Numbered from the stretch's first letter, positions 8,662 through 17,978 are shown. The stretch is 64,000 nt of DNA from Chromatium okenii (GCF_016583745.1 NZ_NRRQ01000013.1:50001-114000), one strand, 5' to 3'. Notes: generated by a model not told the origin, from the sequence alone. A program made the numbers and translations.

Positions 8662-9981
8662 TCACAGCGCCAGCGTTAATCCTCCCACCAACAGCCCCGG
8701 CACCAGCGCACTGTCAGTCGAACGCCCGTCATACGTCTCCGCCGACAGCAGCAACTCCCGTTCACAGGTCACGCCTTCCAGCCGGTCGCCGAGCAGGTGA
8801 AATAGGCTGTCATCAAAACGCATCACCTTGATTGGACACACGATTTCACCATTTTCGACCCAATAACTGCCAAACCGCGTCATGCCCGTCACGCGGCACT
8901 CGTTTGGATCCGACCAATTGCAATACCACAGATTGCCGACATACAGCCCGGTGCCCAGCCGCGCCAGCACCTCCGCTTCCGGCATATCGCCCGCAGCCAG
9001 CGCCAGCGCCTCCGGCGTATCGCCCGCCGCATTCACCGCCACGCCATATTCCTTGCCGCTGCGGGCATCCACCAAACACTCGCCAAACTGCCCCGCCGCC
9101 AACAGCGTCACCGCGTCCGGCTTCATAAAACCTTCGGCCGTAAATCCCGCCGCCAACCCGCGCTGATGCTCCTCGCGCAGCGTGATCTGCGGCGCAAACT
9201 GCCGCGTCCCGCGCACCAATTGCAGCAACGGCGTTTGCTGGGTGCGATGATTTTTGAGATCAAAACCGCCCCAACTCAGCATGTGCAGCAACTCGTTCAC
9301 CGCCGCTGGTGCCAGATATGCCCGATAACGCCCCGGCTCCAGCGTCCGCGCCGGACGCGCCATGATCCGCAAACCGTGTCGCAGCGCCTCTAACCGCTGG
9401 AGCAGCGCCGCACCATCCCACTGTAAACCGGCGAGACTGGCTTTCACCGCCTTATCCGTTTCCAGATAACAGCTCCAGTCCAAGTTAAAGCTATGGCTCT
9501 GATGCCAGTGACGATGACCGAGCGAACTCGCCAGCCCCGTGCTGAGATCGCCGCTCGCCCAAATGCCCACCACATCCAGCCCATCGGCTGCCGCAATCAG
9601 CGTCGCCAACAACTCCGCTGCGGCTGGCAACTGCGCACCCACGAAGCGGGAGCTGGCGCTCGCCGTCGTCGCGTAATGGAGATACGGATCGGGCGGCATC
9701 TCCACCAACCGCTCCCGCAGCCGCGCCAGCACCTGCCGCACCTGCGCCAGATCGGTTTTCATCTCGCCGCTGAGAACGCAATGCCCTTCCACTTGGCGCG
9801 AGCCGTCAGTCAGCATCACCCCCAATTCACTGCTCTGCACATGCCCAGCTTGGCGAATGCGATTGCGGTTGAGGCGCACAAAATCCGACGCCTCGCCGTT
9901 GAGCGTGCAAAACAGCACTTCGCTCCCGCTCAAGCTGGCGTTGAGCCGGTCAGTCAATGCAAAAAAACCGTCTTGATTCAC
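8662..9981 (-). CDS. TldE/PmbA-like metalloprotease partner subunit
   Basis: A 439-residue member of the TldD/PmbA superfamily lacking the HExxxH zinc motif, as expected for the TldE half of the heterodimer. The C-terminal part (GLYVGNLWYCNWSDPNECRVTGMTRFGSYWVENGEIV) is the typical family end. The start is taken as the GTG at 9981. GGAGG lies just upstream, and GTGA overlaps the tldD-like stop, so the two subunits are translationally coupled. TldD/E proteases cleave unfolded or modified peptides and act in microcin maturation and CcdA degradation. The host substrate here is unknown. Confidence 0.85.
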   Translation of the reverse strand: MNQDGFFALTDRLNASLSGSEVLFCTLNGEASDFVRLNRNRIRQAGHVQSSELGVMLTDGSRQVEGHCVLSGEMKTDLAQVRQVLARLRERLVEMPPDPYLHYATTASASSRFVGAQLPAAAELLATLIAAADGLDVVGIWASGDLSTGLASSLGHRHWHQSHSFNLDWSCYLETDKAVKASLAGLQWDGAALLQRLEALRHGLRIMARPARTLEPGRYRAYLAPAAVNELLHMLSWGGFDLKNHRTQQTPLLQLVRGTRQFAPQITLREEHQRGLAAGFTAEGFMKPDAVTLLAAGQFGECLVDARSGKEYGVAVNAAGDTPEALALAAGDMPEAEVLARLGTGLYVGNLWYCNWSDPNECRVTGMTRFGSYWVENGEIVCPIKVMRFDDSLFHLLGDRLEGVTCERELLLSAETYDGRSTDSALVPGLLVGGLTLAL

Positions 9982-11420
9982 GCGCCACCTCCAAACACTG
10001 CCACATCTCGAAATAAGCACGGTGGCGAGGCGTGGCCGACCGACACCGCTTGATTGGGTTCACCTTTGCCGCAGTTGGTAACGCCGCGAATTTCCAGCGT
10101 TTCCGGGCCGCCCACGCCGTCGAGACTGCGCCAAAATTCTGCCGAAATGCCGCGATAACCCGGATTGCGCACCACGCCGCGCAGCTCGCCGTCTTCAATC
10201 AAGCGTCCCCACTCGCAGCCGAATTGGAATTTATTGCGGCTGTCGTCAATCGACCATGAGCGATTGGTGTCCATCAACACGCCGCGTTCGACTCGTGCAA
10301 TCAGGTCAGCCAAGCTGCCTTCACCGGGTTCCAGATTGATATTGCCCATGCGGTCAATCGGCGGACGGTTCCAACTGCTGGCGCGGGTCGCGGCAGTACC
10401 GGGTAAACCAGCGCGGGCTTGCGATAACGCGCCACCGAGCGGGCGCTCCAAAATGCCGCGTCGAATTAAATACTCGCGCCGCGCCGGAGTGCCCACGTCA
10501 TCAGCAACCATCGACACCAATTCGCCGGGCACGGTCGGATCAAAGGTCACATCAAGCAGTTCGGAGCCGTAACGGTAGCGCCCAAACATGCCGGGAGTGA
10601 CAAAACTGGTGCCGGCATAATTGCGCTCGTCGCCGAGGATGCGATCCAACTCCAGCGGATGACCGATGCTTTCGTGGATTTGCAGCACCATCTGACTGGG
10701 TAGCAGCAGCAGATCGCGGGTGGCGGTCGGACATTCCGGCGCGGTGAGCAGCGCCAGCGCTTCCTCGGCGACTCGCGGCGCGTCGTCCACAAAATGCACG
10801 GCAGCGAGGCGCTCCAAACCGCCCTGCTGCGCCCAATCCGCGCCGCCACCGTGTCGGCGTTGGGTTTGGCTGCCGGCGTTGGCGACGGCGACCAGCCCCG
10901 GCTGCACCGATTCAAACACCTGTGCAATGCGCCCGCCGTCGCTGGTGAGGAGCAAGTGGGCGCTGCGCTGGCGCGTCAACCACGCTGACCAATCGACAAT
11001 GCGCTCATCAAGTGCCAGCGCGTGATTGGCGTCGCGCAGCAGCGCCAGCTTGTCGGTGATGGTGAGCGCCTTCCACGATTCCAGCACCGGGGCGTGATAG
11101 TCGGCGCGAGTGCTGCTGCGCGGATGCACGCTGGCATCAAACAGACCGAGCCGGGCATGAGCCTGCGCCCACGCGATGGCGCGAGCGACGGCGGCTGCCA
11201 ATCCGCTCACGCTTAAATCGGAAGTGGCGGCATAGCCGATGCCGCCGCTTTTGACGATTGTCACCATCGCGCCGAGGGAACTGGCTAGGGTGCTGGGTTC
11301 AACAATGCCTTGGCGCACTTCGAGATGATCGCTGTCTTGGGCAACCAGGCGCAGCGTCCAATAGTCACAAGCGGGTGCCTGCGCTAAAAAACGATCAGCA
11401 TATTCAGTGAGTTGTTCCAT
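9978..11420 (-). CDS. TldD-like zinc metalloprotease subunit
   Basis: A 480-residue protein, normal TldD length. The zinc site HESIGH is visible in QMVLQIHESIGHPLELDR, and the conserved NINLEPGEGSLADLIARVERG region lies towards the C-terminus. The ATG at 11420 is preferred over a longer upstream reading (to 11531), because the family homology begins at once after it. The N-terminus (MEQLTEYADRFLAQ) is not of the E. coli TldD type, so this may be the second, widespread TldD/PmbA subfamily. For that reason I give no gene symbol. It forms a two-gene operon with the TldE-like gene. Confidence 0.87.
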   Translation of the reverse strand: MEQLTEYADRFLAQAPACDYWTLRLVAQDSDHLEVRQGIVEPSTLASSLGAMVTIVKSGGIGYAATSDLSVSGLAAAVARAIAWAQAHARLGLFDASVHPRSSTRADYHAPVLESWKALTITDKLALLRDANHALALDERIVDWSAWLTRQRSAHLLLTSDGGRIAQVFESVQPGLVAVANAGSQTQRRHGGGADWAQQGGLERLAAVHFVDDAPRVAEEALALLTAPECPTATRDLLLLPSQMVLQIHESIGHPLELDRILGDERNYAGTSFVTPGMFGRYRYGSELLDVTFDPTVPGELVSMVADDVGTPARREYLIRRGILERPLGGALSQARAGLPGTAATRASSWNRPPIDRMGNINLEPGEGSLADLIARVERGVLMDTNRSWSIDDSRNKFQFGCEWGRLIEDGELRGVVRNPGYRGISAEFWRSLDGVGGPETLEIRGVTNCGKGEPNQAVSVGHASPPCLFRDVAVFGGGA

Positions 11421-11659
11421 AGTAGCGGTGAACAAATGGAGAAAATTGATAGAAAAGTAGACCACACTTTTGTGGATACGGTTCCACATTGAAGTCGGCG
11501 ATGAGGCGCGGGCAAAAAAGCGCAATAGCATAATCTAAAGCGCAGTTTTTTCCCTTGTAATCCATCAGTGATCCAGTTAAAAACTGGTGCGATTCAACGA
11601 AATGATATGGCAGACCAGCGTTGATGCGCTGCTACTGCCAAGACCAAAGGAGGGGGGTT

Positions 11660-12415
11660 GTGAGTCAATTGCGAGTGATTGCATTGGAATCCGTGCGCGC
11701 TGCTTGCCAAGGCTGCCTCTTGGCGCATTGCTGTTTACCGGAGGGATTGGTGCTGGAGGAGATCGTGCGTTTGGATGAAATTGCAAAACGCACCCGCTTG
11801 TTGCATCGCGGTGATTATTTATTTCAAACGGGTGATCGGTTTCGGGCGCTGTATATCGTGAAAACGGGAGTGGTGAAGCGGTTTGCGGCCAGCACGGCGG
11901 GTGAACAAGTGGTGGGATTTCATTTGCCGGGCGATGTGTTGGGTTTTGATGGCATCAATCACCAGCGCCACGATTGTTCAACGATGGCGTTGGAAACGGC
12001 GGCGCTGTGTGAAATTCCATTTGCGCGGCTGGAGGTGCTGGCGCGGGAGGTGCCGCGTTTGCAACATCAAATTTATTGCGTGTTGAGTCGCGTCATTAGC
12101 GGTGAAACGGAGATGTTGCTGCTGCTGGGAAAAAAGAATGCGGAAGAGCGGTTGGCGGTGTTTTTGGTCAATTTGTCGCAGCGGTTGCAACGGCGCGGGC
12201 TGTCACCGTCGGATTTTTATCTCAGCATGTCGCGCCATGACATCGGCAGTTATTTGGGATTGGCGGTAGAAACGATCAGTCGGTTGTTGATGCGTTTTCA
12301 GGAAGATCGGTTGCTGCGGGTGGAGCGCAAACATATTCAACTGCTGAATTTGCCGGCGTTGACTGCGTTGGGACACGGGACGGGAGCGACCCGCCGTCAG
12401 CAGCACCAACGCTGA
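11660..12415 (+). CDS. fnr: FNR-type oxygen-sensing transcriptional regulator
   Basis: Crp/Fnr family protein of 251 residues. It keeps all four iron-sulfur ligands of E. coli FNR: three in the N-terminal CQGCLLAHCC (C, +3, +9) and one in ALCEIPF. It also has the KKNAEERLAVFLVNLSQR dimer-helix region. The C-terminal helix-turn-helix (DIGSYLGLAVETISRLLMRF) carries the E..SR contact residues for TTGAT half-sites. It should sense oxygen through a [4Fe-4S] cluster and activate anaerobic genes. I take the GTG at 11660 as the start because AGGAGG sits six bases upstream; an ATG at 11621 lacks such a site. Confidence 0.92.
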   Translation: MSQLRVIALESVRAACQGCLLAHCCLPEGLVLEEIVRLDEIAKRTRLLHRGDYLFQTGDRFRALYIVKTGVVKRFAASTAGEQVVGFHLPGDVLGFDGINHQRHDCSTMALETAALCEIPFARLEVLAREVPRLQHQIYCVLSRVISGETEMLLLLGKKNAEERLAVFLVNLSQRLQRRGLSPSDFYLSMSRHDIGSYLGLAVETISRLLMRFQEDRLLRVERKHIQLLNLPALTALGHGTGATRRQQHQR

Positions 12416-12434
12416 GTGTGGCGGCAGGCGTGAA

Positions 12435-12620
12435 TCATTCCGCTAACTCGTCGAAATCAGGATCATCAAGGAGCTCACGCAGCCGTTTGAGTTCGCGCAT
12501 GTGTTCGATGCGGCGGCGAATGTCCAAACTGGCGGTTTGATTGCGTGATTCTTGAGAAGTAAGCGGGGGGATGCGCTCAACCGCATCCGCTGCCCCATAG
12601 CCGTTATCGGTGTCCAACAT
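12435..12620 (-). CDS. Small charged protein of unknown function
   Basis: A 61-residue protein with a polar N-terminus and a highly charged helical C-terminus (RRRIEHMRELKRLRELLDDPDFDELAE). The pattern resembles the short PA3496-like proteins of Pseudomonas, but I am not certain of the match. GAGG lies upstream of GTG (12623) and ATG (12620); the ATG is used here. It is convergent with fnr and lies downstream of the hairpin terminator after dsrE2, so it is probably transcribed separately. Confidence 0.5.
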   Translation of the reverse strand: MLDTDNGYGAADAVERIPPLTSQESRNQTASLDIRRRIEHMRELKRLRELLDDPDFDELAE

Positions 12621-12735
12621 CACGCGCTGCCTCAGCGGTAGGTTACAGGGAAAACAATAGAGGCGGGCGTATAGCAGAAATCACGGCGAAATAAAAGTGC
12701 TTTTTCAGTTGGACGAGTTGTTGTTTGCAGACACC

Positions 12736-12762
12736 AAAACGCCGCTATAACAGCGGCGTTTT
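12736..12762 (-). terminator. Terminator after tusA-dsrE2
   Basis: A ten-base perfect inverted repeat (AAAACGCCGC / GCGGCGTTTT) around a seven-base loop lies just past the dsrE2 stop. It is GC-rich at the base and ends in four T on the minus strand. Confidence 0.7.
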
Positions 12763-12786
12763 AAGAACGATCTGCGGGTTAAATCG

Positions 12787-13266
12787 TTAAATGTACAGGC
12801 AAATATCGCTCTCGCCGGCGAATTCAAAGAACGCAGCCGCGCCAGCGTATTCCACGCCGTCAATGAAGTTGCTTTTGTCCATATCGAACAAATCCACCGT
12901 CATCTGGCAAGCGACCAACTTCACCTCAGCTTCCTGACACAGTTCGCGCAGCATTTCCAAGCTGGCGACGCCCTTGTCTTTCATCTTCTTTTTCATCATC
13001 GCCGTCATCATGGCCTGCATTCCCGGCAGCGCCAGCCCGAGCACCGGAAACCATTTGTCCATGCCCAGCGGCATAGGCATTCCCGGATTGCCCAACGGCG
13101 TGACCTCCAGTGCCAAATCCTTCTTCAGCAATTGCAGCCCATAAAAGGTGCAAAAAATCTGCACTTCATAGCCCAGCGCTGCGGCGGTAGATGCCAAGAT
13201 AAACGGGGGATAAGCCCAATCGAGTGAGCCTTTGGTGGCGATAATCGCTAATTTTTTCGGTTCCAT
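12787..13266 (-). CDS. dsrE2: DsrE2-like sulfurtransferase subunit
   Basis: A 159-residue DsrE/DsrF-superfamily protein of the DsrE2 type. Typical features are the N-terminal KLAIIATKGSLDWAYPPFILAST, a Met- and Lys-rich middle (MQAMMTAMMKKKMKDKG) and the conserved cysteine in VKLVACQMTVDLF. DsrE2 receives sulfane sulfur and passes it to or from TusA during cytoplasmic sulfur oxidation. The ATG at 13266 is favoured over the upstream in-frame start at 13290 because GAGG precedes it. It lies 57 bases after tusA. The rhodanese gene usually found with this pair is not present in the window. Confidence 0.85.
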   Translation of the reverse strand: MEPKKLAIIATKGSLDWAYPPFILASTAAALGYEVQIFCTFYGLQLLKKDLALEVTPLGNPGMPMPLGMDKWFPVLGLALPGMQAMMTAMMKKKMKDKGVASLEMLRELCQEAEVKLVACQMTVDLFDMDKSNFIDGVEYAGAAAFFEFAGESDICLYI

Positions 13267-13323
13267 CGTGTCCGCCTCGCAGTCATGCAAACGTGGTTGA
13301 TTGCCGTCAGCCTGACGCTGCGC

Positions 13324-13554
13324 TTAGGATTTTCTAATCAAGAAATGGAACTTGCCGCCTTCTTCTTTTGATTCCATCAATTCATTGCCGGTCTGCTTGG
13401 CGAAGGCATCAAAATCCTTCACCGAGCCGGGATCAGTCGCCACGATATGCAGCACCTGACCGCTGGCCATTGCATTCAAGGTCTTTTTTGCCCGCAAAAT
13501 CGGCAGGGGACAATTAAGGCCGCTTGCGTCGAGTTCTTGATCGAAATCCGCCAT
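13324..13554 (-). CDS. tusA: TusA sulfur carrier protein
   Basis: A 76-residue TusA family protein with the diagnostic [15 protein letters not shown] near the N-terminus. The cysteine of the CPxP motif carries the persulfide. TusA moves sulfur within the cytoplasm, for tRNA thiolation in many bacteria and for dissimilatory sulfur oxidation in sulfur oxidisers. Coupling to dsrE2 points to the second use. It is divergent from infA and shares a roughly 190-base upstream region with it. Confidence 0.92.
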   Translation of the reverse strand: MADFDQELDASGLNCPLPILRAKKTLNAMASGQVLHIVATDPGSVKDFDAFAKQTGNELMESKEEGGKFHFLIRKS

Positions 13555-13741
13555 TAGGTCGCTCCAAATTGAAAAGAATGATTGCTTGACCGTAAAGGGC
13601 GGAGTTTATAGGCGAAATGTACCAAAAAGGCAAGAGAACGCCGCTAATATGTCACTCCAGCGCCGTTTTAAGCCGTTTGATGTGCTATGCTTTCGCCCCT
13701 TTTCACAACCATCTTTTTTCACTCACAAAACGATACCGCTT

Positions 13742-13960
13742 ATGTCTAAAGACGACGTGATTCAAATGGAAGGAACGGTCACTGAGACCTTGCCCAACAC
13801 CGTGTTCCGCGTAGAACTCGAAAATGGTCACACCGTGACCGCGCACATTTCCGGCAAGATGCGCAAGCACTACATCCGCATTCTGACCGGCGACAAAGTG
13901 ACCGTAGAACTGACGCCCTACGATCTCACCAAAGGTCGCATCGTTTACCGCGCCCGCTGA
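13742..13960 (+). CDS. infA: Translation initiation factor IF-1
   Basis: A 72-residue protein with the complete S1-type OB fold of IF-1: [26 protein letters not shown], then [17 protein letters not shown] and [16 protein letters not shown]. It occupies the ribosomal A site during initiation. The start at 13742 gives exactly the family length; the frame is open further upstream but without homology. Confidence 0.97.
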   Translation: MSKDDVIQMEGTVTETLPNTVFRVELENGHTVTAHISGKMRKHYIRILTGDKVTVELTPYDLTKGRIVYRAR

Positions 13961-13966
13961 CGCCGT

Positions 13967-15106
13967 TCAGCGTCCCCACAACACCTGATCGACATACTGC
14001 TTCACCTTGCGATGCCCCGGCGTATCAATGGTGGTGAATTGCAAGTTGGTGCGATAACTGTTTTGACCGCCCCGCGTCCGCAACACTCGTGCGTAAACCT
14101 CCAGCGCCGACTCTGCACCCAAATCCGGCAGCAACGACATGAGAATCTCTGAATATGGCGGCAGAATCAGCGGCAAATCCGCGCTCATGCCCTCATAACT
14201 CAGGTCGTTGACCTTGCCGACAAATCGCTCTGTGAGCACTTTTTTAGCCTCAACTTTGCGGAATACGATGGGAAAATCGACCGCAATACGCGGCGATTTG
14301 CGCACCTCAATTTCTGGCACCGATAAGAAGCGCGGCGTGGTAATTGATTTCAATTCATACAACGTGACTGGATTGGTTTTTCCTTTCACAAATACATCAT
14401 TCACCGCGCCAATTTCAATGACTTCTTTTGCGCGTTGATAACTCGCTTCGCTAATTAACACCTGCCCGCGCAAACTATAGCCTTCAATCCGCGCTGCTAA
14501 GTTCACCGGATCGCCAATCACCGTGTATTCACTGTAAATGGTGGAGCCAAAACTTCCCGCCATCACTTCGCCAGTGTTAATGCCAATGCCCGCATAAATT
14601 TGCGGCTCATCGCGTTCACCACTCTGCCAATTCATTTCCGCAATGGCTTGCTGCATATTCACTGCACAGGTCAGCGCCCGCAATAAATCTTCAGGATGTG
14701 GCTGGGGCACGCCGAATAGTGCCATTACTGAATCACCCATGAATTTATCAACCACGCCGCCATGTCGCGCTACCAATTGCGCCATTAAGCCATAAAAGCG
14801 ATTGAGGACGGCAATCATCTTGGTTGTTGGCAAGGATTCCATCAGCGCAGTGAATCCGCGCAAATCCACAATTAAAATGGTGACTTCGGTGCAGATCACA
14901 GGCTGCGCCTCCAATAAAAAATCATTTAAAGGAGTGGTTAAGCGTTCGCGCAAGGTGTGCTCAAGTTGCGCAGTTAATGGCGCATCATAAAGGGTATTGA
15001 CTACTTGGGTGACGCCGGTAAAAAGGTGTTCTCGTTCTCGATGCTGCATGGTGGCTGCTAAACTCCATTGCAATACAAATTGACAATTTTCATAGCTGTT
15101 AATCAC
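13967..15106 (-). CDS. Class III adenylate/guanylate cyclase fused to a PilZ domain
   Basis: The N-terminal part holds a class III cyclase catalytic domain. It has the first metal-binding Asp in VTILIVDLRGFTALMESL, the second in KFMGDSVMALFG, and the VIGDPVNLAARIE region near the transition-state residues. The C-terminal part is PilZ-like, with the two c-di-GMP-binding motifs apparently intact: RKSPR near residue 265 and DLSYEG near residue 300. I infer a cyclase making cAMP (or cGMP) under allosteric control of c-di-GMP; the nucleotide product is not proven. The start is uncertain: the listed start at 15106 is GTG, and an ATG at 15049 is also possible. Confidence 0.83.
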   Translation of the reverse strand: MINSYENCQFVLQWSLAATMQHREREHLFTGVTQVVNTLYDAPLTAQLEHTLRERLTTPLNDFLLEAQPVICTEVTILIVDLRGFTALMESLPTTKMIAVLNRFYGLMAQLVARHGGVVDKFMGDSVMALFGVPQPHPEDLLRALTCAVNMQQAIAEMNWQSGERDEPQIYAGIGINTGEVMAGSFGSTIYSEYTVIGDPVNLAARIEGYSLRGQVLISEASYQRAKEVIEIGAVNDVFVKGKTNPVTLYELKSITTPRFLSVPEIEVRKSPRIAVDFPIVFRKVEAKKVLTERFVGKVNDLSYEGMSADLPLILPPYSEILMSLLPDLGAESALEVYARVLRTRGGQNSYRTNLQFTTIDTPGHRKVKQYVDQVLWGR

Positions 15107-15187
15107 GCATTTAGACGATGCTAACCGTTATGACAACCCCGTCACTGCTGGTGACATTGACCCGCCTTTCATTGTGAGACTGTATTT

Positions 15188-15619
15188 ATGGATCAATTTA
15201 CGCGCAATTATAGTATCGCCCTCGGTATTCTCATCATCGTGGCCGTCGGATTTTGGCTCAGGGCGTCATGGCAGCCGCAAGTTTGGGATTTCAATACGGT
15301 GCTGGAGTCTGATTCCAAGCTCTCCTCCTATCCGTACCAATTCAAACTGCGGTCGCTGGAAAACGGCGTGGCGGTATTGTCTACGCCGCGCTCGCCGCAA
15401 TTCCCGGCGATCCAGTTTTTGGAGGTCATTTATCCGAATTTGCACGGTAAAGCGCAAGATGATCCGGCAATGATCGCGGCACAACAGGAGTTGATTGACC
15501 ATCAAAAACGGGCGATGGGGCTGGCGCTGGCGCAGCCCGGCGTGACGCGGGTGGAGTGGGAATTGGACGTGCGCTGGTTGGCTGATCATGGCGTGCATAG
15601 CAGTCCGACGGCACCTTAA
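15188..15619 (+). CDS. Conserved hypothetical protein with N-terminal membrane anchor
   Basis: A 143-residue protein with one hydrophobic N-terminal helix (IALGILIIVAVGFWL) and a soluble remainder ending PGVTRVEWELDVRWLADHGVHS. It looks like a conserved family of unknown function, anchored in the inner membrane and facing the periplasm. It converges with the MFS gene and overlaps its end by four bases. Confidence 0.65.
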   Translation: MDQFTRNYSIALGILIIVAVGFWLRASWQPQVWDFNTVLESDSKLSSYPYQFKLRSLENGVAVLSTPRSPQFPAIQFLEVIYPNLHGKAQDDPAMIAAQQELIDHQKRAMGLALAQPGVTRVEWELDVRWLADHGVHSSPTAP

Positions 15620-16926
15620 TCTGCCGCTGGCGGGCGTTGTTGACAGCGGGTTTCGCGCCCGCGTGTCGCAGCGATGAATCCGCACAGCGCAAACCCGCTG
15701 GTCAGCCACAGTCCGCCGTGATAGTCGCTCAAGGTGTACAGGCGCATCCCGTCGCGCAGTGCCCCGTCCCAACTGAGGTCTAATATCCACCCGAAGGCAG
15801 GTTGTAACAGCGCCGCGCCGAGAAATAAGCCGGTGTTGACCAGCGCGATGGCCATGCCGGCAGCTTGCGGTGCGACCACTTCTTTTGCCACTGCATAGCC
15901 GACCACAAAACCGCCAGCGGCGATGCCTAGCCCGCCGTATAGCAGCAGCCCAGACCAGCCCGGCGTCCACGGTAAAACGATCAATCCGAGCCACATCAGG
16001 ACTGACAGGGCGCTGGCGCCCAGTAAAAATGGTTGACGACGACCGACGCGGTCGGAGAGCCAGCCGCTGAGTAGGGAGCTGACGGCGAATCCGCTGAGGG
16101 TGACGGTGGTGTAGAGCGATGCTGCCGAGCGGGTTAAGCCGAAACTGTCCACCAGCAGTGGTACGCCCCACAGTCCGGCGAAGGCAAATAAACTGCCGGT
16201 GCCGCCGCACATGACGAAAAACGTGGGCCAGATCGCGGCGGTCGTGAGCACGTCCCATAATTCATGTCGCCAATGGCGCTGGCGCGACGGATGTGCGGGT
16301 AAACCGTCGAGTTCTCGCACTGACGGCAACCCAACTGCTTCGGGTTGATCGCGCACGAGCCACGCGGTGAGCAGTGCGATGAATAACGACAGGATGCCGA
16401 TGCTGACAAAGACGGTGCGCCATGAGAGGACGCCGAGCACCAGCGCCAGCGGGCCGGCAGCGAGAATGGCACCGAGGTTGCCGAGCAATAACGTGATGCC
16501 GCTGATCGCGCCGTAATCGCGGGCGCGAAACCATTGGGTGTTGGAGCGCATCAGGCCGACAAACACGACTGAAACGCCCAATCCGACTAAAAAGCGTCCG
16601 CTGGCTGCCAGCTCAAAATCCGGCGCTAATCCAAATAAAATGGAACCGCAGCCGGCGACGATGCCGCCTAGTGTGACCACGCTGCGGGAGCCGAGGGTGT
16701 CAGCTAACACGCCAGCCGGAATCTGCATTGCGGTGTAAATGTAGTAATACATCGCCGCCAATGAGCCGAGTGCTGCGCCGCTCACCTGAAACGTGACCAT
16801 CAAATCGCCAGCCACCACGCCGGGTGCCATGCGGTGAAAAAAGACAGTCATGTACGCCACCACCAAGATGGCAAAAGTACGCCAGCGCAACTGTGCAAAA
16901 CGTCCAGCGGTAGTTCGGTCTGGCAT
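15616..16926 (-). CDS. MFS transporter
   Basis: A 436-residue major facilitator protein with about twelve membrane helices. The N-half begins RTFAILVVAYMTVFFHRMAPGVVAGDL, and the loop GVLADTLGSRSVV after helix 2 is the family motif A. Its general look is that of the GudP/NarK-like anion transporter group, but the substrate cannot be assigned. The ATG at 16926 (MPDRTTAGRF) is preferred, with AGGA upstream. Longer in-frame readings reach back to 17070 but overlap the divergent prk upstream region. Confidence 0.8.
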   Translation of the reverse strand: MPDRTTAGRFAQLRWRTFAILVVAYMTVFFHRMAPGVVAGDLMVTFQVSGAALGSLAAMYYYIYTAMQIPAGVLADTLGSRSVVTLGGIVAGCGSILFGLAPDFELAASGRFLVGLGVSVVFVGLMRSNTQWFRARDYGAISGITLLLGNLGAILAAGPLALVLGVLSWRTVFVSIGILSLFIALLTAWLVRDQPEAVGLPSVRELDGLPAHPSRQRHWRHELWDVLTTAAIWPTFFVMCGGTGSLFAFAGLWGVPLLVDSFGLTRSAASLYTTVTLSGFAVSSLLSGWLSDRVGRRQPFLLGASALSVLMWLGLIVLPWTPGWSGLLLYGGLGIAAGGFVVGYAVAKEVVAPQAAGMAIALVNTGLFLGAALLQPAFGWILDLSWDGALRDGMRLYTLSDYHGGLWLTSGFALCGFIAATRGRETRCQQRPPAAD

Positions 16927-17073
16927 CAATGAAATCCTATTTGAGAACGGCGCAATACGATAGTAGCGCCGTCTCATGGTATATTGACTGAACATTTCGC
17001 ACTGGTTTGTCAGGTCGAGAACGGGTGCAGCACTCATGTTGAAGTCACGCAAAAAACGGGGAGAGAACACTGC

Positions 17074-17964
17074 ATGTCAAAGAAGCATCCGATTGTTGCT
17101 GTCACTGGGTCTTCCGGTGCGGGAACCACCACAGTAAAACGTGCGTTTGAACACATCTTTTATCGGGATGGTATCAGCGCTGCCGTCATTGAAGGCGACA
17201 GTTTTCATCGCTTTGATCGCGCTGAAATGAAAACGGAAATGGCCAACGCCGCTGCGAGTCATACCAATCTCAGCCACTTTGGTCCAGAAGCCAATCGCTT
17301 TGATTTATTGGCAAAACTCTTTCACGATTATGGTGAAACCGGCAACGGTCAGAAGCGTTATTACATTCACAGCGATGATGAAGCAGTGCAATTGAATGCG
17401 CGGTTAGGGACTGATCTTAAACCCGGTCAATTCACACCCTGGGAAGGTTTACCGGCGAATACTGACCTTTTATTTTATGAAGGATTGCACGGTTTAGTCG
17501 TCAGTGAAGATGATAATGTGGCGCAACATGTTGATCTCGGTGTGGGCGTGGTGCCAATTGTCAATTTGGAATGGATTCAAAAAATCCAACGTGACAACTT
17601 AGAGCGCGGTTATTCTGCTGAAGCAATTGTCGATACGATTATGCGGCGGATGCCAGATTACATTCGGCACATTACTCCGCAGTTTTCATTGACTGATATT
17701 AACTTTCAACGGGTGCCCACAGTAGACACCTCCAATCCATTTATTGCGCGGGATATTCCCACGCCGGATGAAAGTTTTGTCATTATTCGTTTCAAAGACC
17801 CAGAAAAACTGCAAGTTGATTTCCCTTATTTATTGGCGATGATTCACGATTCATTCATGTCGCGCCGCAATAGCATGGTCGTCCCCGGTGGCAAGATGGG
17901 GTTTGCAATGGAAGTGATTTTGCAGCCGATCATTGAGCGCATGATGGAAGCACGCAAGGTGTAA
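17074..17964 (+). CDS. prk: Phosphoribulokinase
   Basis: A 296-residue proteobacterial-type phosphoribulokinase. It phosphorylates ribulose 5-phosphate to ribulose 1,5-bisphosphate, the acceptor for RuBisCO in the Calvin cycle. The P-loop is GSSGAGTTTV. Also visible are the EGDSFHRFDR substrate region, PEANRFDLL, YIHSDDEA and LLFYEGLHGLVV. The start at 17074 follows a GGGGAGAG ribosome site. RuBisCO is not in the window. A homologous kinase is sometimes found in non-autotrophs, but together with tusA-dsrE2 it supports chemolithoautotrophy. Confidence 0.93.
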   Translation: MSKKHPIVAVTGSSGAGTTTVKRAFEHIFYRDGISAAVIEGDSFHRFDRAEMKTEMANAAASHTNLSHFGPEANRFDLLAKLFHDYGETGNGQKRYYIHSDDEAVQLNARLGTDLKPGQFTPWEGLPANTDLLFYEGLHGLVVSEDDNVAQHVDLGVGVVPIVNLEWIQKIQRDNLERGYSAEAIVDTIMRRMPDYIRHITPQFSLTDINFQRVPTVDTSNPFIARDIPTPDESFVIIRFKDPEKLQVDFPYLLAMIHDSFMSRRNSMVVPGGKMGFAMEVILQPIIERMMEARKV

Positions 17965-17978
17965 TTCACCGCCATGAT

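Noticed and set aside
11421-11659. An FNR box (TTGAT-N4-ATCAA) in the fnr/tldD divergent region
   Set aside because: Single half-site-like sequences are present but no paired palindrome was found.
13583-13615. A promoter for infA reading TTGACC then TATAGG
   Set aside because: The spacer is only 15 bases and the match is by eye; not strong enough to annotate.
15266-16258. A 330-codon open frame on the minus strand
   Set aside because: It overlaps both the MFS gene and the small membrane protein gene in another frame and is Arg-rich without motifs.
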